Assembly (NCBI RefSeq): GCF_025971955.1
Contig: NZ_JAPDMX010000028.1
Location: 1-64,000 of the forward strand
Source of the DNA: Shewanella subflava
GTDB taxonomy: Bacteria; Pseudomonadota; Gammaproteobacteria; Enterobacterales; Shewanellaceae
DNA length: 64,000 nucleotides
Direction of reading: 5' to 3'
Every line of letters starts with the position of its first letter. Within the stretch, counting starts at the first letter, position 1. Of the stretch, positions 54,072 to 63,667 are shown piece by piece. The translations under genes were made by a program, and so were the position numbers. Below the pieces are notes generated by a model. It worked only from the letters and a program-made list of their open reading frames with translations, did not search any database and was not told the origin of the DNA.

Positions 54072-55100
54072 ATGTCGACTCTTACGATTGAAAATGTTTT
54101 CAGTGATTACCAAGGACAGGTGATTTTAAACGGACTCGATTTAACGTTACAGCAAGGTGAGATTGTTGCCTTACTTGGTCCTAGTGGCTGCGGAAAAACC
54201 ACTTTATTACGTGCCATAGCAGGTTTACAGCCTATTAGTCAGGGTTCGATTAAAATTAATGGCGATGTATTAAGCAGTGATAACGTGTTTATTCCCAGTG
54301 AGCAACGTGGTGTTGGGATGATCTTTCAAGATTATGCCTTATTTCCACACCTGACTGTCGCAGATAATATCCTTTTTGGTGTCAAAGGGTTAAATAAAGC
54401 TGAGCGACAATCTCGTTTAGATGAAATGCTTGAATTGGTTAAATTAACGGGATTAAGTCAACGTTACCCCCATGAGTTGTCAGGCGGGCAGCAGCAACGA
54501 GTGTCGATAGCCCGTGCGTTAGCTTATCAGCCGCAATTACTGTTACTTGATGAGCCATTTTCAAATATCGATGCACAAGTACGTAATGAAATGATGCTTG
54601 AGATCCGCAGTATTCTCAAACAACGCAATGTCAGCGCGGTGTTTGTGACCCACAGTAAAGATGAGGCTTTTGTCTTTGCTGATAAATTGGCATTGTTTAA
54701 AGAGGGTTGCATTATTCAGCATGGTTTAGCTGAAGAGTTATACGCTCAACCCACCGATAGATATGTGGCTGAGTTTTTGGGTGCGGGAAATTACTTACCC
54801 GTCACTGTCAATAGTTGCATGGAGGTGTCATCGCCAATTGGCGTGTTGCAAAGTAGTGCGTCTATAAACTATCCTGTTGATTATCAAGGGCAGTTATTAC
54901 TCAGGCCTCAACAAGTTGAATTGGTTGCTGATGAACAAGGGCTTGCTGTGATTGTTGAACGACGCTTTTTAGGAACGGTATGCCACTATTGGGTAAAAGT
55001 TGAAGAGCATTGTTTAGAAGTGAGAAGTCAGCTATTACAATTGTCACCGGGTCAAAAGGTCAACTTATTTGCGCCTGCTCACCCCTTGGTTATTTTTTGA
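54072..55100 (+). CDS. fbpC: Ferric iron ABC transporter ATPase (FbpC family)
   Basis: This 342-residue ABC ATPase has GPSGCGKTTLLRAIA (Walker A), ELSGGQQQRVSIARALA (signature) and LLLLDEPFSNID (Walker B), and a C-terminal TOBE-like regulatory domain from about residue 240. Its length and the GVGMIFQDYALFPHLTV Q-loop block fit the FbpC/PotA-type group. The gene begins one base after the fbpB stop. It completes a three-gene iron importer. Ferric specificity is inferred from the Fur box and the binding protein. Confidence 0.9.
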   Translation: MSTLTIENVFSDYQGQVILNGLDLTLQQGEIVALLGPSGCGKTTLLRAIAGLQPISQGSIKINGDVLSSDNVFIPSEQRGVGMIFQDYALFPHLTVADNILFGVKGLNKAERQSRLDEMLELVKLTGLSQRYPHELSGGQQQRVSIARALAYQPQLLLLDEPFSNIDAQVRNEMMLEIRSILKQRNVSAVFVTHSKDEAFVFADKLALFKEGCIIQHGLAEELYAQPTDRYVAEFLGAGNYLPVTVNSCMEVSSPIGVLQSSASINYPVDYQGQLLLRPQQVELVADEQGLAVIVERRFLGTVCHYWVKVEEHCLEVRSQLLQLSPGQKVNLFAPAHPLVIF

Positions 55101-55221
55101 TTGTGTCAGATCAAAAAGTTAAATTATGATGGGTTTAGAATATTCAACTGAGCGGTAACTGGACTTGTTTGTTTAGTTTTCATTTTTTAAACCGATAACA
55201 ATGTAGGTGGTTTGTTTCAAT

Positions 55222-56160
55222 ATGGATAATCAGGTTATGCCGCGCGAGCAATTAGGGATTTGTGCCGAAGGTAATTTACACAGTATTTACTTGATGTTTA
55301 ATGCCAATGATGGTGTTGAAGATCAATTGCGCCCTTCAATTGCCAGTGTCGCGCAATATATCTATGAACTCACCGATCAGTATGCTGACAGTGCTTTTAA
55401 TGGTTTTGTTGCTATTGGCGCAAACTTTTGGGATACCTATTATCCCGAAGCCCGTCCAGCCTTGTTAAAACCTTTTCCTTCAATGAGTGAAGGCAATCGT
55501 GATGCTCCAGCCATTGAGTACGATTTGTTTGTGCATATTCGTTGTGATCGTTTTGATATTTTGCATTTAGTGGCCAATGAAATTAATCAAATGTTCGAAG
55601 ACTTGGTTGAACTCGTTGAAGAAGAACGTGGCTTCCGTTTTATGGATAACCGTGATTTAACCGGTTTTGTTGACGGCACAGAAAACCCTAAAGGGCGCCA
55701 TCGTCAACAAGTGGCTTTGGTTGCAGATGAAGACCCAGAGTTTAAGTCAGGTAGTTATGTTCATGTACAAAAATATGCGCATAATTTAAGTAAGTGGCAC
55801 CGTTTACCAGTTAAAAATCAAGAAGATATCATCGGCAGAACTAAGCAAGATGATATTGAATATGAATCTGAAGACAAGCCATTAACCAGCCATATCAAGC
55901 GGGTTAATTTAAAAGATGCTAACGGCGCATCCATGGAAATTTTGCGTCAGAGTATGCCCTATGGCTCAGTAAAAGAGCAGGGATTAATGTTTATCTCTAG
56001 CTGTAAGACGCCAGACAATTTTGAGCAAATGCTACGCAGTATGATTTATGGTGACGGGCATGGTAATCATGATCATTTAATGCAGTTTACGAAGGCGCTA
56101 ACTGGGTCATCATTTTTTGCTCCTTCATTAGATTTTTTACTGCAGTGGGATGAAGCGTAA
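55222..56160 (+). CDS. DyP-type haem peroxidase
   Basis: This 312-residue dye-decolourising peroxidase has the family motif GFVDGTENP (148-156, distal Asp151) and His224 in TSHIKRVN as the expected proximal haem ligand. A signal peptide is absent, so it is cytoplasmic. The length and motifs match the Shewanella DyP group (TyrA-like), which is often encoded next to this iron transporter. The start at 55222 has AGGTGG twelve bases upstream, a slightly long spacing. A bidirectional terminator separates it from argR. Confidence 0.88.
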   Translation: MDNQVMPREQLGICAEGNLHSIYLMFNANDGVEDQLRPSIASVAQYIYELTDQYADSAFNGFVAIGANFWDTYYPEARPALLKPFPSMSEGNRDAPAIEYDLFVHIRCDRFDILHLVANEINQMFEDLVELVEEERGFRFMDNRDLTGFVDGTENPKGRHRQQVALVADEDPEFKSGSYVHVQKYAHNLSKWHRLPVKNQEDIIGRTKQDDIEYESEDKPLTSHIKRVNLKDANGASMEILRQSMPYGSVKEQGLMFISSCKTPDNFEQMLRSMIYGDGHGNHDHLMQFTKALTGSSFFAPSLDFLLQWDEA

Positions 56161-56240
56161 CTATGCGTTTTACTCAGATAGATGAATCAGCTTTATGATT
56201 ATTAATGTTTAATGGTAGTTAGAGTGTGGTTCATAAATAA

Positions 56241-56266
56241 AAAAGCAATGCCTATGCATTGCTTTT
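56241..56266. terminator. Bidirectional terminator between the DyP gene and argR
   Basis: AAAAGCAATGC, loop CTAT, GCATTGCTTTT is an 11-bp stem with A- and T-runs on both sides. Confidence 0.85.
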
Positions 56267-56299
56267 TTATTGTCAGTTTTACCAGCATTGCCGCAGCGA

Positions 56300-56770
56300 T
56301 TACTCGCTAAAATTAAACAATGATTTGACCGTTTCAAGGGTATCATCAATGGTCTTGATGCTTGATGGGCAGATGAAAATTGTATCATCACCGGCAATTG
56401 TACCCAAAATACCTTCAGGTTTACCTATTGAATCTAATAGACGTGCAATTAATTGCGCTGCACCAGGACTGGTTCTGACCACAATCATTGCTTGGTTATG
56501 GTCAACATCAAGTACGAGATTTTTAAGCGGGCTGCCTGCCGTTGGCACGCCTAATTCAGCGGGTAAACAGTATACCATTTCTTGTTTGGCGTTACGGGTT
56601 CGGACCGCACCAAACTTACTTAGCATTCTTGACACTTTTGATTGGTTAATGTTACCGAATCCTTCGGATTGAAGTGCATTAACAATTTCACTTTGACTGC
56701 CAAAACGCTCTTCTTTTAAGATAGCTTTGAAGGTTTTGACCAGATCATCCTGATTTTTAGTGGTTGGCAT
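56300..56770 (-). CDS. argR: Arginine repressor ArgR
   Basis: This is the hexameric arginine-dependent repressor of arginine biosynthesis. The 156-residue protein has an N-terminal winged helix ([22 protein letters not shown], split about residues 23-45). The C-terminal arginine-binding oligomer domain contains [13 protein letters not shown] and [11 protein letters not shown]. An ideal ARG box lies 87 bp upstream of its start, so autoregulation is likely. Its neighbours here are a META lipoprotein gene and the DyP gene; mdh is not in the window. Confidence 0.94.
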   Translation of the reverse strand: MPTTKNQDDLVKTFKAILKEERFGSQSEIVNALQSEGFGNINQSKVSRMLSKFGAVRTRNAKQEMVYCLPAELGVPTAGSPLKNLVLDVDHNQAMIVVRTSPGAAQLIARLLDSIGKPEGILGTIAGDDTIFICPSSIKTIDDTLETVKSLFNFSE

Positions 56771-56856
56771 ATAGTATTTTCATCTTATAGTTGTTATTCA
56801 GAAAAACGCTTTATTTTGAATACTAGTGGTTTTTTTGTCAAGAAAAACCCACTTTT

Positions 56857-56874
56857 TATGAATAAAAATTCAAT
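56857..56874. promoter_or_regulatory. ARG box upstream of argR
   Basis: TATGAATAAAAATTCAAT fits the 18-bp ARG-box consensus WNTGAATWWWWATTCANW at every defined position. A clear second box at the usual 3-bp spacing is missing; only half-matches lie nearby. Confidence 0.75.
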
Positions 56875-56904
56875 TTAAATCGTTTTGATGATATCAAAAA
56901 TGGT

Positions 56905-57321
56905 TTACTTGGTTAACTTGCTCAATACCATAATGGTTTGATTATTTTGATCTACTAAGCGCAACTTTCCTTGGTTAATGGACGCAGATTTGATTAATGG
57001 CATGGCTTTCATGACCTTTTGCTCCTGAGTCATTAGCGCTTCAATACAGGCTTTACGTGTCGACCCCGCAGGTGAGAGTGTGAGGATATTATCTTCGAAT
57101 GTGTAATGCCCCATAAATGGATTGCAACTGGTGTTGCCACTGAGTTGGCCATTTTCAGTAAAGATGAGTTTTGCCGGACTGTAATCTATGGTTGGTGCAG
57201 ACAATACTGATTCAATGTGCCACGTGCCAATTAATGAGGTTGAATTATCGATGACCGAATGACTTTGACATGCACTTAAAGAGAAAATAACTGCAGCTGC
57301 GCCTAAAAAATGCTTTATCAT
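56905..57321 (-). CDS. META-domain lipoprotein (HslJ-like)
   Basis: The 138-residue product has the signal MIKHFLGAAAVIFSLSAC with lipobox LSAC. A META domain follows: GTWHIESVLSAPTIDYSP, then LSGNTSCNPFMGHYTFEDN and a STRKACIEALM segment with the conserved second Cys. In E. coli, HslJ is heat-induced and linked to novobiocin resistance; the biochemical role is unknown. It is upstream of argR on the same strand, separated by the ARG-box region. Confidence 0.82.
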   Translation of the reverse strand: MIKHFLGAAAVIFSLSACQSHSVIDNSTSLIGTWHIESVLSAPTIDYSPAKLIFTENGQLSGNTSCNPFMGHYTFEDNILTLSPAGSTRKACIEALMTQEQKVMKAMPLIKSASINQGKLRLVDQNNQTIMVLSKLTK

Positions 57322-57421
57322 GTTTGCTTATTTATTGCCTAGAATATTCAAATTGACGCTATTCTACTTGATACTGTGGCAAAGTGATAACCCGTCGTCC
57401 TTCTATGTGTGAGAAACCAGT

Positions 57422-57715
57422 ATGATCAAAGCGTTAAAATTACTTCATTATCTCGGTTCTATGCTATTAATGTTGGGTTGTTATTTGCATCTTTTTACCG
57501 ATACCAGTCAGCGAGCGCAAGGCATGTTAATTGTGGCCAGCTGTATTGGTTTAGGTTTAGTGTTGATGGCTCCATTTCCTGTGGCATTGATGATCCAGTG
57601 GGCAAAAAATCAAGATAATCAATCATTGCCTTCCTCAGAAACTGCAGATCACCAGTCAATCACAGCAGAAAAACCATCAGAAAAACATCAGGATAAACCT
57701 CAGGATAAATCGTGA
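57422..57715 (+). CDS. Small membrane protein, function unknown
   Basis: The 97-residue protein has two hydrophobic helices (KLLHYLGSMLLMLGCYLHLF and MLIVASCIGLGLVLMAPF) and a charged, disordered C-terminal tail with repeated HQDKPQDK-like units. It overlaps the next gene: the GTG start of the acetyltransferase lies in GTGA at its stop. No family is recognised; the overlap suggests translation coupling with the acetyltransferase. Confidence 0.65.
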   Translation: MIKALKLLHYLGSMLLMLGCYLHLFTDTSQRAQGMLIVASCIGLGLVLMAPFPVALMIQWAKNQDNQSLPSSETADHQSITAEKPSEKHQDKPQDKS

Positions 57716-58260
57716 TTCAATATCGCCAAGCTCATTTAACGGATGTGCCTCAGTTAGTTGAACTGGAACGTAAACATGTAAATGCTGAGCTATCTCGACA
57801 TGATCCAAGTCTTCAAGGGCAGGGGTTAACCCAAGTTCAATTAACGCACTTGATCAACCAGCATTGGATTATATTGGCATTAGATGGCGCCAAGATTGTT
57901 GGCTATGTGATAGCGGCTCAATGGAGCTTTTTTGGTAAACAGGCTTTATATCAAAAAATAATTCAAAAACTTCCTTCACTCGGGCTAGATGGTTTGCCAC
58001 TGCGGGTTAATCAAGATAATAGCCTGCAATATGGGCCAATTTGGATTGCTCAATCATATCGAGGCCAAGGGATTTTCTCTCGGTTAGTGGAGCAATTGGT
58101 TCTTACTATCAAGCATAAAAGTGACTACTTAGTGGCTTATATAGCCGAGGATAATGGGCGTTCTTTTAAGGCTCACACCCAATATGCGGATATGCATGTC
58201 GTGGATTATTTTGGGTTCCAACATCGTGATTTTTATTTGTTGCTACGAAAGTTGTCTTAA
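57712..58260 (+). CDS. GNAT-family N-acetyltransferase
   Basis: This 182-residue acetyltransferase transfers an acetyl group from acetyl-CoA. It starts MIQYRQAHLTDVPQLVELER, and the acetyl-CoA loop is in the QSYRGQGIFSRLVEQL segment, matching the Q/R-x-x-G-x-G/A motif. The substrate is unknown. The GTG start overlaps the stop of the membrane protein gene by four bases. Nine bases separate its stop from the next frame, so the three genes are probably one operon. Confidence 0.82.
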   Translation: MIQYRQAHLTDVPQLVELERKHVNAELSRHDPSLQGQGLTQVQLTHLINQHWIILALDGAKIVGYVIAAQWSFFGKQALYQKIIQKLPSLGLDGLPLRVNQDNSLQYGPIWIAQSYRGQGIFSRLVEQLVLTIKHKSDYLVAYIAEDNGRSFKAHTQYADMHVVDYFGFQHRDFYLLLRKLS

Positions 58261-58281
58261 CCTTAAATTGTGGAGCTGAAT

Positions 58282-58635
58282 GTGTCAGGCCAATTTGAAA
58301 CGTTATTTAAACCTTATTTTGAACTTCGCTTGAGCGCTTTTGATAATGCTAAGCTTGTGGTGTCTGTGTTAGCGGCTAATGCGCAGCCGTTTCTGGCTGC
58401 AGAAATCATTTTACAAACTGATGATGCGACAACATCCATTAAACATTATGGGGTTAAATGGTTAGATTATTGGATTGATTGCGGTCAATTAAATCAATAC
58501 CAAGTGGGTTTACGCTTGGTTGATGACACTGATAAACCTTCGCTTGACATGATTGATGAAATCAAAGTCCCCGTGATGACTATGCAACAGGTTGGCTTTA
58601 TGTGTATTGAGAGCGCTCATTTTGATCATTGCTAA
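58282..58635 (+). CDS. Small soluble protein, function unknown
   Basis: This 117-residue acidic protein starts at the GTG at 58282, which follows GGAG by six bases; the GTG at 58270 would place its own ribosome-binding site inside the gene. It has no signal peptide or membrane helix. The text is mixed beta and helix (KLVVSVLAANAQPFLAAEII, YGVKWLDYWIDCGQLNQYQV). No family is recognised. It is third in the membrane protein, acetyltransferase, hypothetical set, ending at a shared terminator before metK. Confidence 0.6.
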   Translation: MSGQFETLFKPYFELRLSAFDNAKLVVSVLAANAQPFLAAEIILQTDDATTSIKHYGVKWLDYWIDCGQLNQYQVGLRLVDDTDKPSLDMIDEIKVPVMTMQQVGFMCIESAHFDHC

Positions 58636-58706
58636 TATTTGCAGCGGTTGACCTTGTATGATTAACATTCATTTATAACAGGTTACATGTCCTAAATTAT
58701 ACCGAT

Positions 58707-58735
58707 AAAAAAACCGCCATGATGGCGGTTTTTTT
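58707..58735. terminator. Bidirectional terminator before metK
   Basis: ACCGCCAT and ATGGCGGT form a perfect stem flanked by runs of A and T, serving both the acetyltransferase operon and metK. Confidence 0.88.
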
Positions 58736-58754
58736 AGGCTGCAAAGCAAGACAA

Positions 58755-59906
58755 TTATAGTCCAGCGTCTGCGCGTAATATTTCAGCTTTATCAGTCGCT
58801 TCCCATGGGAAACCTTCACGACCAAAGTGTCCGTAGGCAGCGGTTTGCTGATAGATAGGACGAGCCAGATCTAACATTGCGGTTAAGCCATAAGGACGAA
58901 GTTCGAAGTGTTGACGCACTAGCTTGATTAACACCTCTTCAGAAACTTTACCGGTACCAAATGTTTCAATACTGATTGAGGTCGGCTCTGCAACACCAAT
59001 TGCGTAAGATACCTGAATTTCACAACGGTCAGCTAAGCCCGCGGCAACGATGTTTTTAGCCACATAACGAGCAGCATAAGCCGCACTACGGTCAACTTTT
59101 GAAGGGTCTTTACCAGAGAAAGCACCACCACCATGACGAGCCATGCCGCCGTAGGTATCAACGATGATCTTACGACCGGTTAAACCACAGTCTCCCACAG
59201 GTCCACCAATCACAAAACGACCTGTTGGGTTAATAAAGAATTTAGTTTCTTTATTTAACCATTGTGATGGTAATACTGGCTTGATGATGGTTTCCATCAC
59301 TGCTTCAATTAAGTCAGCTTGTTTAATTTCTTCTTTGTGTTGCGTAGATAACACAACTGCATCAATACCTACGATTTTACCTTCGTTATAGGCAAAGGTA
59401 ACCTGGCTTTTTGCATCAGGACGTAACCAAGGTAAAGTACCGTCTTTACGCACTTCTGATTGACGCTTAACTAACTTGTGCGCATAGGTGATTGGCGCAG
59501 GCATCAACACATCAGTTTCGTTGCTTGCATAACCAAACATTAATCCCTGGTCACCAGCGCCTTGCTCAGCTGGATCGCTACGGTCAACACCTTGGTTGAT
59601 GTCTGGTGACTGTTTACCAATCGCGTTTAAGATTGCGCAAGAATCAGCATCAAAGCCCATATCTGAATGGGTGTAACCAATATCACGAACGGTTTTACGG
59701 GTAATTTCTTCAATATCAACCCAAGCAGAGGTGGTCACTTCGCCGCCCACTAATACCATGCCTGTTTTAACATAGGTTTCGCACGCAACACGAGCTTTCG
59801 GGTCTTGCTCAAGGATTGCGTCTAATACCGCATCAGAAATCTGATCGGCGATTTTATCTGGATGACCTTCTGAAACTGATTCAGAAGTGAACAAGTGCTT
59901 TGCCAT
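58755..59906 (-). CDS. metK: S-adenosylmethionine synthase MetK
   Basis: This enzyme makes S-adenosylmethionine from ATP and methionine. The 383-residue protein carries the signatures [30 protein letters not shown] (ATP-binding) and [16 protein letters not shown] (phosphate-binding). All are intact and the length is normal. The 483-bp upstream region holds tandem MetJ boxes, so it should be repressed when SAM is plentiful. Confidence 0.96.
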   Translation of the reverse strand: MAKHLFTSESVSEGHPDKIADQISDAVLDAILEQDPKARVACETYVKTGMVLVGGEVTTSAWVDIEEITRKTVRDIGYTHSDMGFDADSCAILNAIGKQSPDINQGVDRSDPAEQGAGDQGLMFGYASNETDVLMPAPITYAHKLVKRQSEVRKDGTLPWLRPDAKSQVTFAYNEGKIVGIDAVVLSTQHKEEIKQADLIEAVMETIIKPVLPSQWLNKETKFFINPTGRFVIGGPVGDCGLTGRKIIVDTYGGMARHGGGAFSGKDPSKVDRSAAYAARYVAKNIVAAGLADRCEIQVSYAIGVAEPTSISIETFGTGKVSEEVLIKLVRQHFELRPYGLTAMLDLARPIYQQTAAYGHFGREGFPWEATDKAEILRADAGL

Positions 59907-60389
59907 AGTGGGAAAATCTCGTCGTTTGCTGATAAAAAATAAATAGTTTTATACGTCTAGACGTCTATTCTAGTCGAAAATTAATCTGATAACACCCCTC
60001 TATACGAATTAATGCTTAGAATTGTGCAATGCAGCAAAAAATAATCGTAAGCGAAATTTACCTGTTTTCTATGTTGCGCAATTAACAATATGAAATTTAA
60101 AGACTTCATTATATTTTATGTGATTTTAAAATAAGGGATGATGTCGATACTGAAACAATATCCATATAATCAAAATGCTTGTTAAGCTGACAATATCGAT
60201 TACATTGCCGCAAATTTTTTCTTATTTATGATGGTTTAGCCTGTTTTTTAAACATTAATAGCCCTGTAAGCGCTGTTAGTATCGATACTGAAGTTGCCGC
60301 GGAAATTTTAATTTGCGTCCTGTCGCCTAGTAGGGGAAAATATCCCCTCACAATTGCCCGCTAGACCTCATCAACAAGCAGGAGAGAGC
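59907..60389. promoter_or_regulatory. metK-tkt divergent promoter region
   Basis: This 483-bp stretch separates metK from tkt. MetJ boxes lie near metK. Nearer tkt there is a 12-bp palindrome AGTATCGATACT (60278-60289). The segment TCGATACTGAA occurs at 60144-60154 and again at 60282-60292. I see no small gene. Confidence 0.6.
59951..59974 (-). promoter_or_regulatory. Tandem MetJ boxes of metK
   Basis: Three adjacent 8-bp units read ATACGTCT, AGACGTCT and ATTCTAGT. The middle one is the exact MetJ consensus; the outer ones match at six and five positions. They lie 45-70 bp upstream of metK, as expected for MetJ-SAM repression. Confidence 0.75.
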
Positions 60390-62384
60390 ATGTCATCTCG
60401 TAAAGAACTCGCAAACGCAATTCGTGCGTTAAGTATGGATGCCGTTCAAAAAGCCAATTCAGGACACCCAGGCGCACCTATGGGTATGGCTGATATTGCT
60501 GAAGTGTTATGGAATGATTTTTTAAAGCATAACCCGAATAACCCAAATTGGGCTGATCGTGACCGTTTTATTTTGTCTAACGGCCATGGCTCAATGCTTA
60601 TCTACTCTCTACTGCATCTTTCTGGTTATGCATTACCTATTGAAGAGCTTAAAAACTTCCGTCAATTGCATTCAAAAACACCAGGTCACCCAGAATACGG
60701 TTATACCCCAGGTGTTGAAACCACCACTGGCCCATTAGGTGCTGGTATCAGTAATGCTGTGGGTATGGCTATTGCTGAAAAAACCTTAGCTGCGCAATTT
60801 AACCGCCCAGGTTTTGATATTGTTGATCACTTCACTTATTGTTTCTTAGGTGACGGCTGTTTAATGGAAGGCATTTCACACGAAGCTTGTTCATTAGCGG
60901 GTACTTTAGGTTTAGGTAAACTGATTGCGTTTTGGGATGACAACGGTATTTCTATCGATGGTCATGTTGAAGGTTGGTTTACGGATGATACCCCTAAGCG
61001 TTTCGAATCATACGGCTGGCATGTTATTGCTAATGTTGATGGCCATGATAGCGATGCCATTCGTGCGGCTATCGAAGAAGCTAAGTCGGTTACTGATAAA
61101 CCAACCATGATTTGTTGTAAAACCATTATTGGTTTTGGTTCGCCAAATAAGTCTGGTAGCCACGATTGTCACGGTGCACCACTTGGTGATGCTGAAATTG
61201 CAGCGGCGCGTGAATTCCTTGGTTGGCCACATGCACCATTTGAAATCCCTGCTGATGTTTACCAAGGTTGGGATGCTAAAGAAGCTGGCAACACAAATGA
61301 AAATGCCTGGAATGAAAAATTTGCCGCGTATAAAGTGGCAGAACCTGCATTAGCTGCTGAATTTGAACGTCGTGTATTAAATGGCGATTTACCCGCAGAT
61401 TTTGAAGCTAAAGCACAAGCATTTATTCAACAATGCCAAGACAAAGCGGAAGGTATTGCTAGCCGTAAAGCATCACAAAATGCGATCGGATTCTTCGGTG
61501 AAATGTTACCAGAATTGTTAGGTGGCAGCGCTGACTTAGCAGGTTCAAACCTAACCCTTTGGTCTGGTTCTAAAGGTATTCAAGACGATCCAGCGGGTAA
61601 CTACATCTACTACGGTGTGCGTGAATTTGGTATGAGCGGTATTATGAACGGTGCATCACTTCACGGTGGTTTCATCAATTATGGTGCCACCTTCATGATG
61701 TTTATGGAATACGCGCGCAATGCGGTACGTATGTCGGCATTAATGGGCATTCAAAATATCTTCGTTTATACCCATGATTCAATTGGTCAAGGTGAAGATG
61801 GCCCAACCCACCAACCCGTTGAGCAACTTGCTAACTTGCGTATGACGCCAAACATGACAGTATGGCGTCCATGTGATGCTGCTGAAACAGCCGTATCGTG
61901 GAAGGCTGCCATTGAAACTCGTCAATCGCCAACGTCTTTAATCTTTAGTCGTCAGGGCTTAAAAGCACAAGCACGTACTGCTGAGCAATTAGCCAATGTT
62001 GCTAAAGGCGGTTACGTACTTTCTGATTGTGAAGGCACTGCAGATGTGATTTTAATTGCGACAGGTAGTGAAGTGCAGCTTGCGCTAGATTCAGCGGTTG
62101 CATTGACTAACGAAGGTAAGAAAGTGCGCGTAGTGTCTATGCCATCAACGAATGTGTTTGATAAGCAAGATGCGGCATACAAAGAGTCAGTGCTACCAAA
62201 AGCGGTGACTAAGCGCGTCGCAATTGAAGCGGCTCACGTTGATTATTGGTACAAGTATGTGGGCTTTGGTGGTGACGTTGTAGGTATGACTACCTTCGGC
62301 GAGTCAGCGCCAGGTGGCGATTTAATGAAGCACTTTGGCTTTACTGTTGAAAATGTGGTTAACAAAGTTAACGCATTAGCATAA
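60390..62384 (+). CDS. tkt: Transketolase
   Basis: This thiamine-diphosphate enzyme of the pentose phosphate pathway transfers two-carbon units and makes erythrose 4-phosphate. The 664-residue protein has [16 protein letters not shown], the cofactor motif [18 protein letters not shown], and [20 protein letters not shown] in the pyrimidine domain. The ATG at 60390 follows AGGAGAGAGC; the longer frame has no support. It precedes epd-pgk, as is usual in gammaproteobacteria. A terminator separates it from epd. Confidence 0.95.
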   Translation: MSSRKELANAIRALSMDAVQKANSGHPGAPMGMADIAEVLWNDFLKHNPNNPNWADRDRFILSNGHGSMLIYSLLHLSGYALPIEELKNFRQLHSKTPGHPEYGYTPGVETTTGPLGAGISNAVGMAIAEKTLAAQFNRPGFDIVDHFTYCFLGDGCLMEGISHEACSLAGTLGLGKLIAFWDDNGISIDGHVEGWFTDDTPKRFESYGWHVIANVDGHDSDAIRAAIEEAKSVTDKPTMICCKTIIGFGSPNKSGSHDCHGAPLGDAEIAAAREFLGWPHAPFEIPADVYQGWDAKEAGNTNENAWNEKFAAYKVAEPALAAEFERRVLNGDLPADFEAKAQAFIQQCQDKAEGIASRKASQNAIGFFGEMLPELLGGSADLAGSNLTLWSGSKGIQDDPAGNYIYYGVREFGMSGIMNGASLHGGFINYGATFMMFMEYARNAVRMSALMGIQNIFVYTHDSIGQGEDGPTHQPVEQLANLRMTPNMTVWRPCDAAETAVSWKAAIETRQSPTSLIFSRQGLKAQARTAEQLANVAKGGYVLSDCEGTADVILIATGSEVQLALDSAVALTNEGKKVRVVSMPSTNVFDKQDAAYKESVLPKAVTKRVAIEAAHVDYWYKYVGFGGDVVGMTTFGESAPGGDLMKHFGFTVENVVNKVNALA

Positions 62385-62450
62385 TAAACAGTTGAGTCAC
62401 TTACACAAATTATCACTTATATGTTAAGTGTTTAATTGTGTATAATAAAA

Positions 62451-62480
62451 CGGCCTACACATTGCGTGTGGGCCGTTTTT
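62451..62480 (+). terminator. Terminator of tkt
   Basis: CGGCCTACAC, loop ATTGC, GTGTGGGCCG (one T-G wobble) followed by a T-run gives a strong intrinsic terminator 67 bp past tkt. Confidence 0.88.
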
Positions 62481-62523
62481 ATTTTTCTGCCTTATTAACT
62501 TATCTTTTTATGCTGGGAATGGA

Positions 62524-63546
62524 ATGATTCGAGTTGCAATAAATGGTTATGGTCGTATTGGCCGGTCTATTCTTAGAGCCCTGTATGAATCAGGTAAACG
62601 CCAGCAGATTCAAATCGTTGCAATCAATGAGCTGGCTAAACCAGAAGCCATTTGTCACCTCACACAATACGATACCACCCATGGCCGTTTTCAACATCAA
62701 GTCAGGTTGAAAGACAATCACCTTATCGTAGGTGATGATGCTATTTTATTACTTAATCAAGCCGATCCGAGTTTATTGCCATGGGGTGAGTTGGATATTG
62801 ATATTGTTTACGAAGCTACGGGTAGCTTGAATGATCGCCAAGAATGCGAAATACATATTCAAGCAGGCGCTAAACAAGTTCTGATCTCTCATCCTTCTTC
62901 AGCAGATGTGGATGGCACCATTGTGTATGGTGTTAATCACGATTTATTGCGCCCAGAGCATACCGTTGTGTCGAACGCGTCATGTACTACTAATTGTATT
63001 GTGCCGGTGATTGCAGTATTAGATAAGCATTTTGGTGTCAAAAGTGGCGCTATTACGACTATCCATTCAGCAATGAACGATCAACAAGTGATTGATGCTT
63101 ATCATGATGATTTACGCCGCACACGCGCAGCGGGTCAATCGATTATTCCGGTTGATACCAAACTTGCTCGAGGTATTGAACGCATATTACCGCATATGAA
63201 AGATATGTTTGAAGCTATTTCAGTACGTGTACCAACCATTAATGTGACCGCTATCGACCTGTCGGTCACCGTGGAAAAAAAGGTTGATATTGAGCAGGTT
63301 AATCACATGTTAGCCTTGGCTTCAAATGGCAGTTTTAATGGCATTTTAGGCTATACTGATGAGCCGCTAGTATCATGTGATTTTAATCATGATCCACGCT
63401 CGAGTATTGTCGATGGAACCCAAACCCGTGTCAGTGCCGGTCATTTGGTTAAATTACTTTTATGGTGTGACAATGAGTGGGGTTTTGCCAACCGCATGCT
63501 CGACACTAGCTTGGCGATGATTCAAGCTAAGCACTCTGGGCAATAA
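62524..63546 (+). CDS. epd: D-erythrose-4-phosphate dehydrogenase
   Basis: Epd oxidises erythrose 4-phosphate to 4-phosphoerythronate for pyridoxal phosphate synthesis. The 340-residue GAPDH-like protein has the NAD motif [18 protein letters not shown], the active-site Cys in SNASCTTNC and His in [11 protein letters not shown]. The HSAMNDQQ segment, in place of HSYTNDQ of GapA, separates Epd from true GAPDH. It lies 121 bp before pgk and probably shares a transcript with it. Confidence 0.92.
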   Translation: MIRVAINGYGRIGRSILRALYESGKRQQIQIVAINELAKPEAICHLTQYDTTHGRFQHQVRLKDNHLIVGDDAILLLNQADPSLLPWGELDIDIVYEATGSLNDRQECEIHIQAGAKQVLISHPSSADVDGTIVYGVNHDLLRPEHTVVSNASCTTNCIVPVIAVLDKHFGVKSGAITTIHSAMNDQQVIDAYHDDLRRTRAAGQSIIPVDTKLARGIERILPHMKDMFEAISVRVPTINVTAIDLSVTVEKKVDIEQVNHMLALASNGSFNGILGYTDEPLVSCDFNHDPRSSIVDGTQTRVSAGHLVKLLLWCDNEWGFANRMLDTSLAMIQAKHSGQ

Positions 63547-63667
63547 TATATTGCCGTATTTAGTGCCTAAAACGTAAAGGCAACAAAGATTAATTAACCG
63601 TGGATGTTTGTCGGCGGTTTGTACCCATTTTGTTTTTTATTTTTACATTTATGAGGAAAGGCTAATT

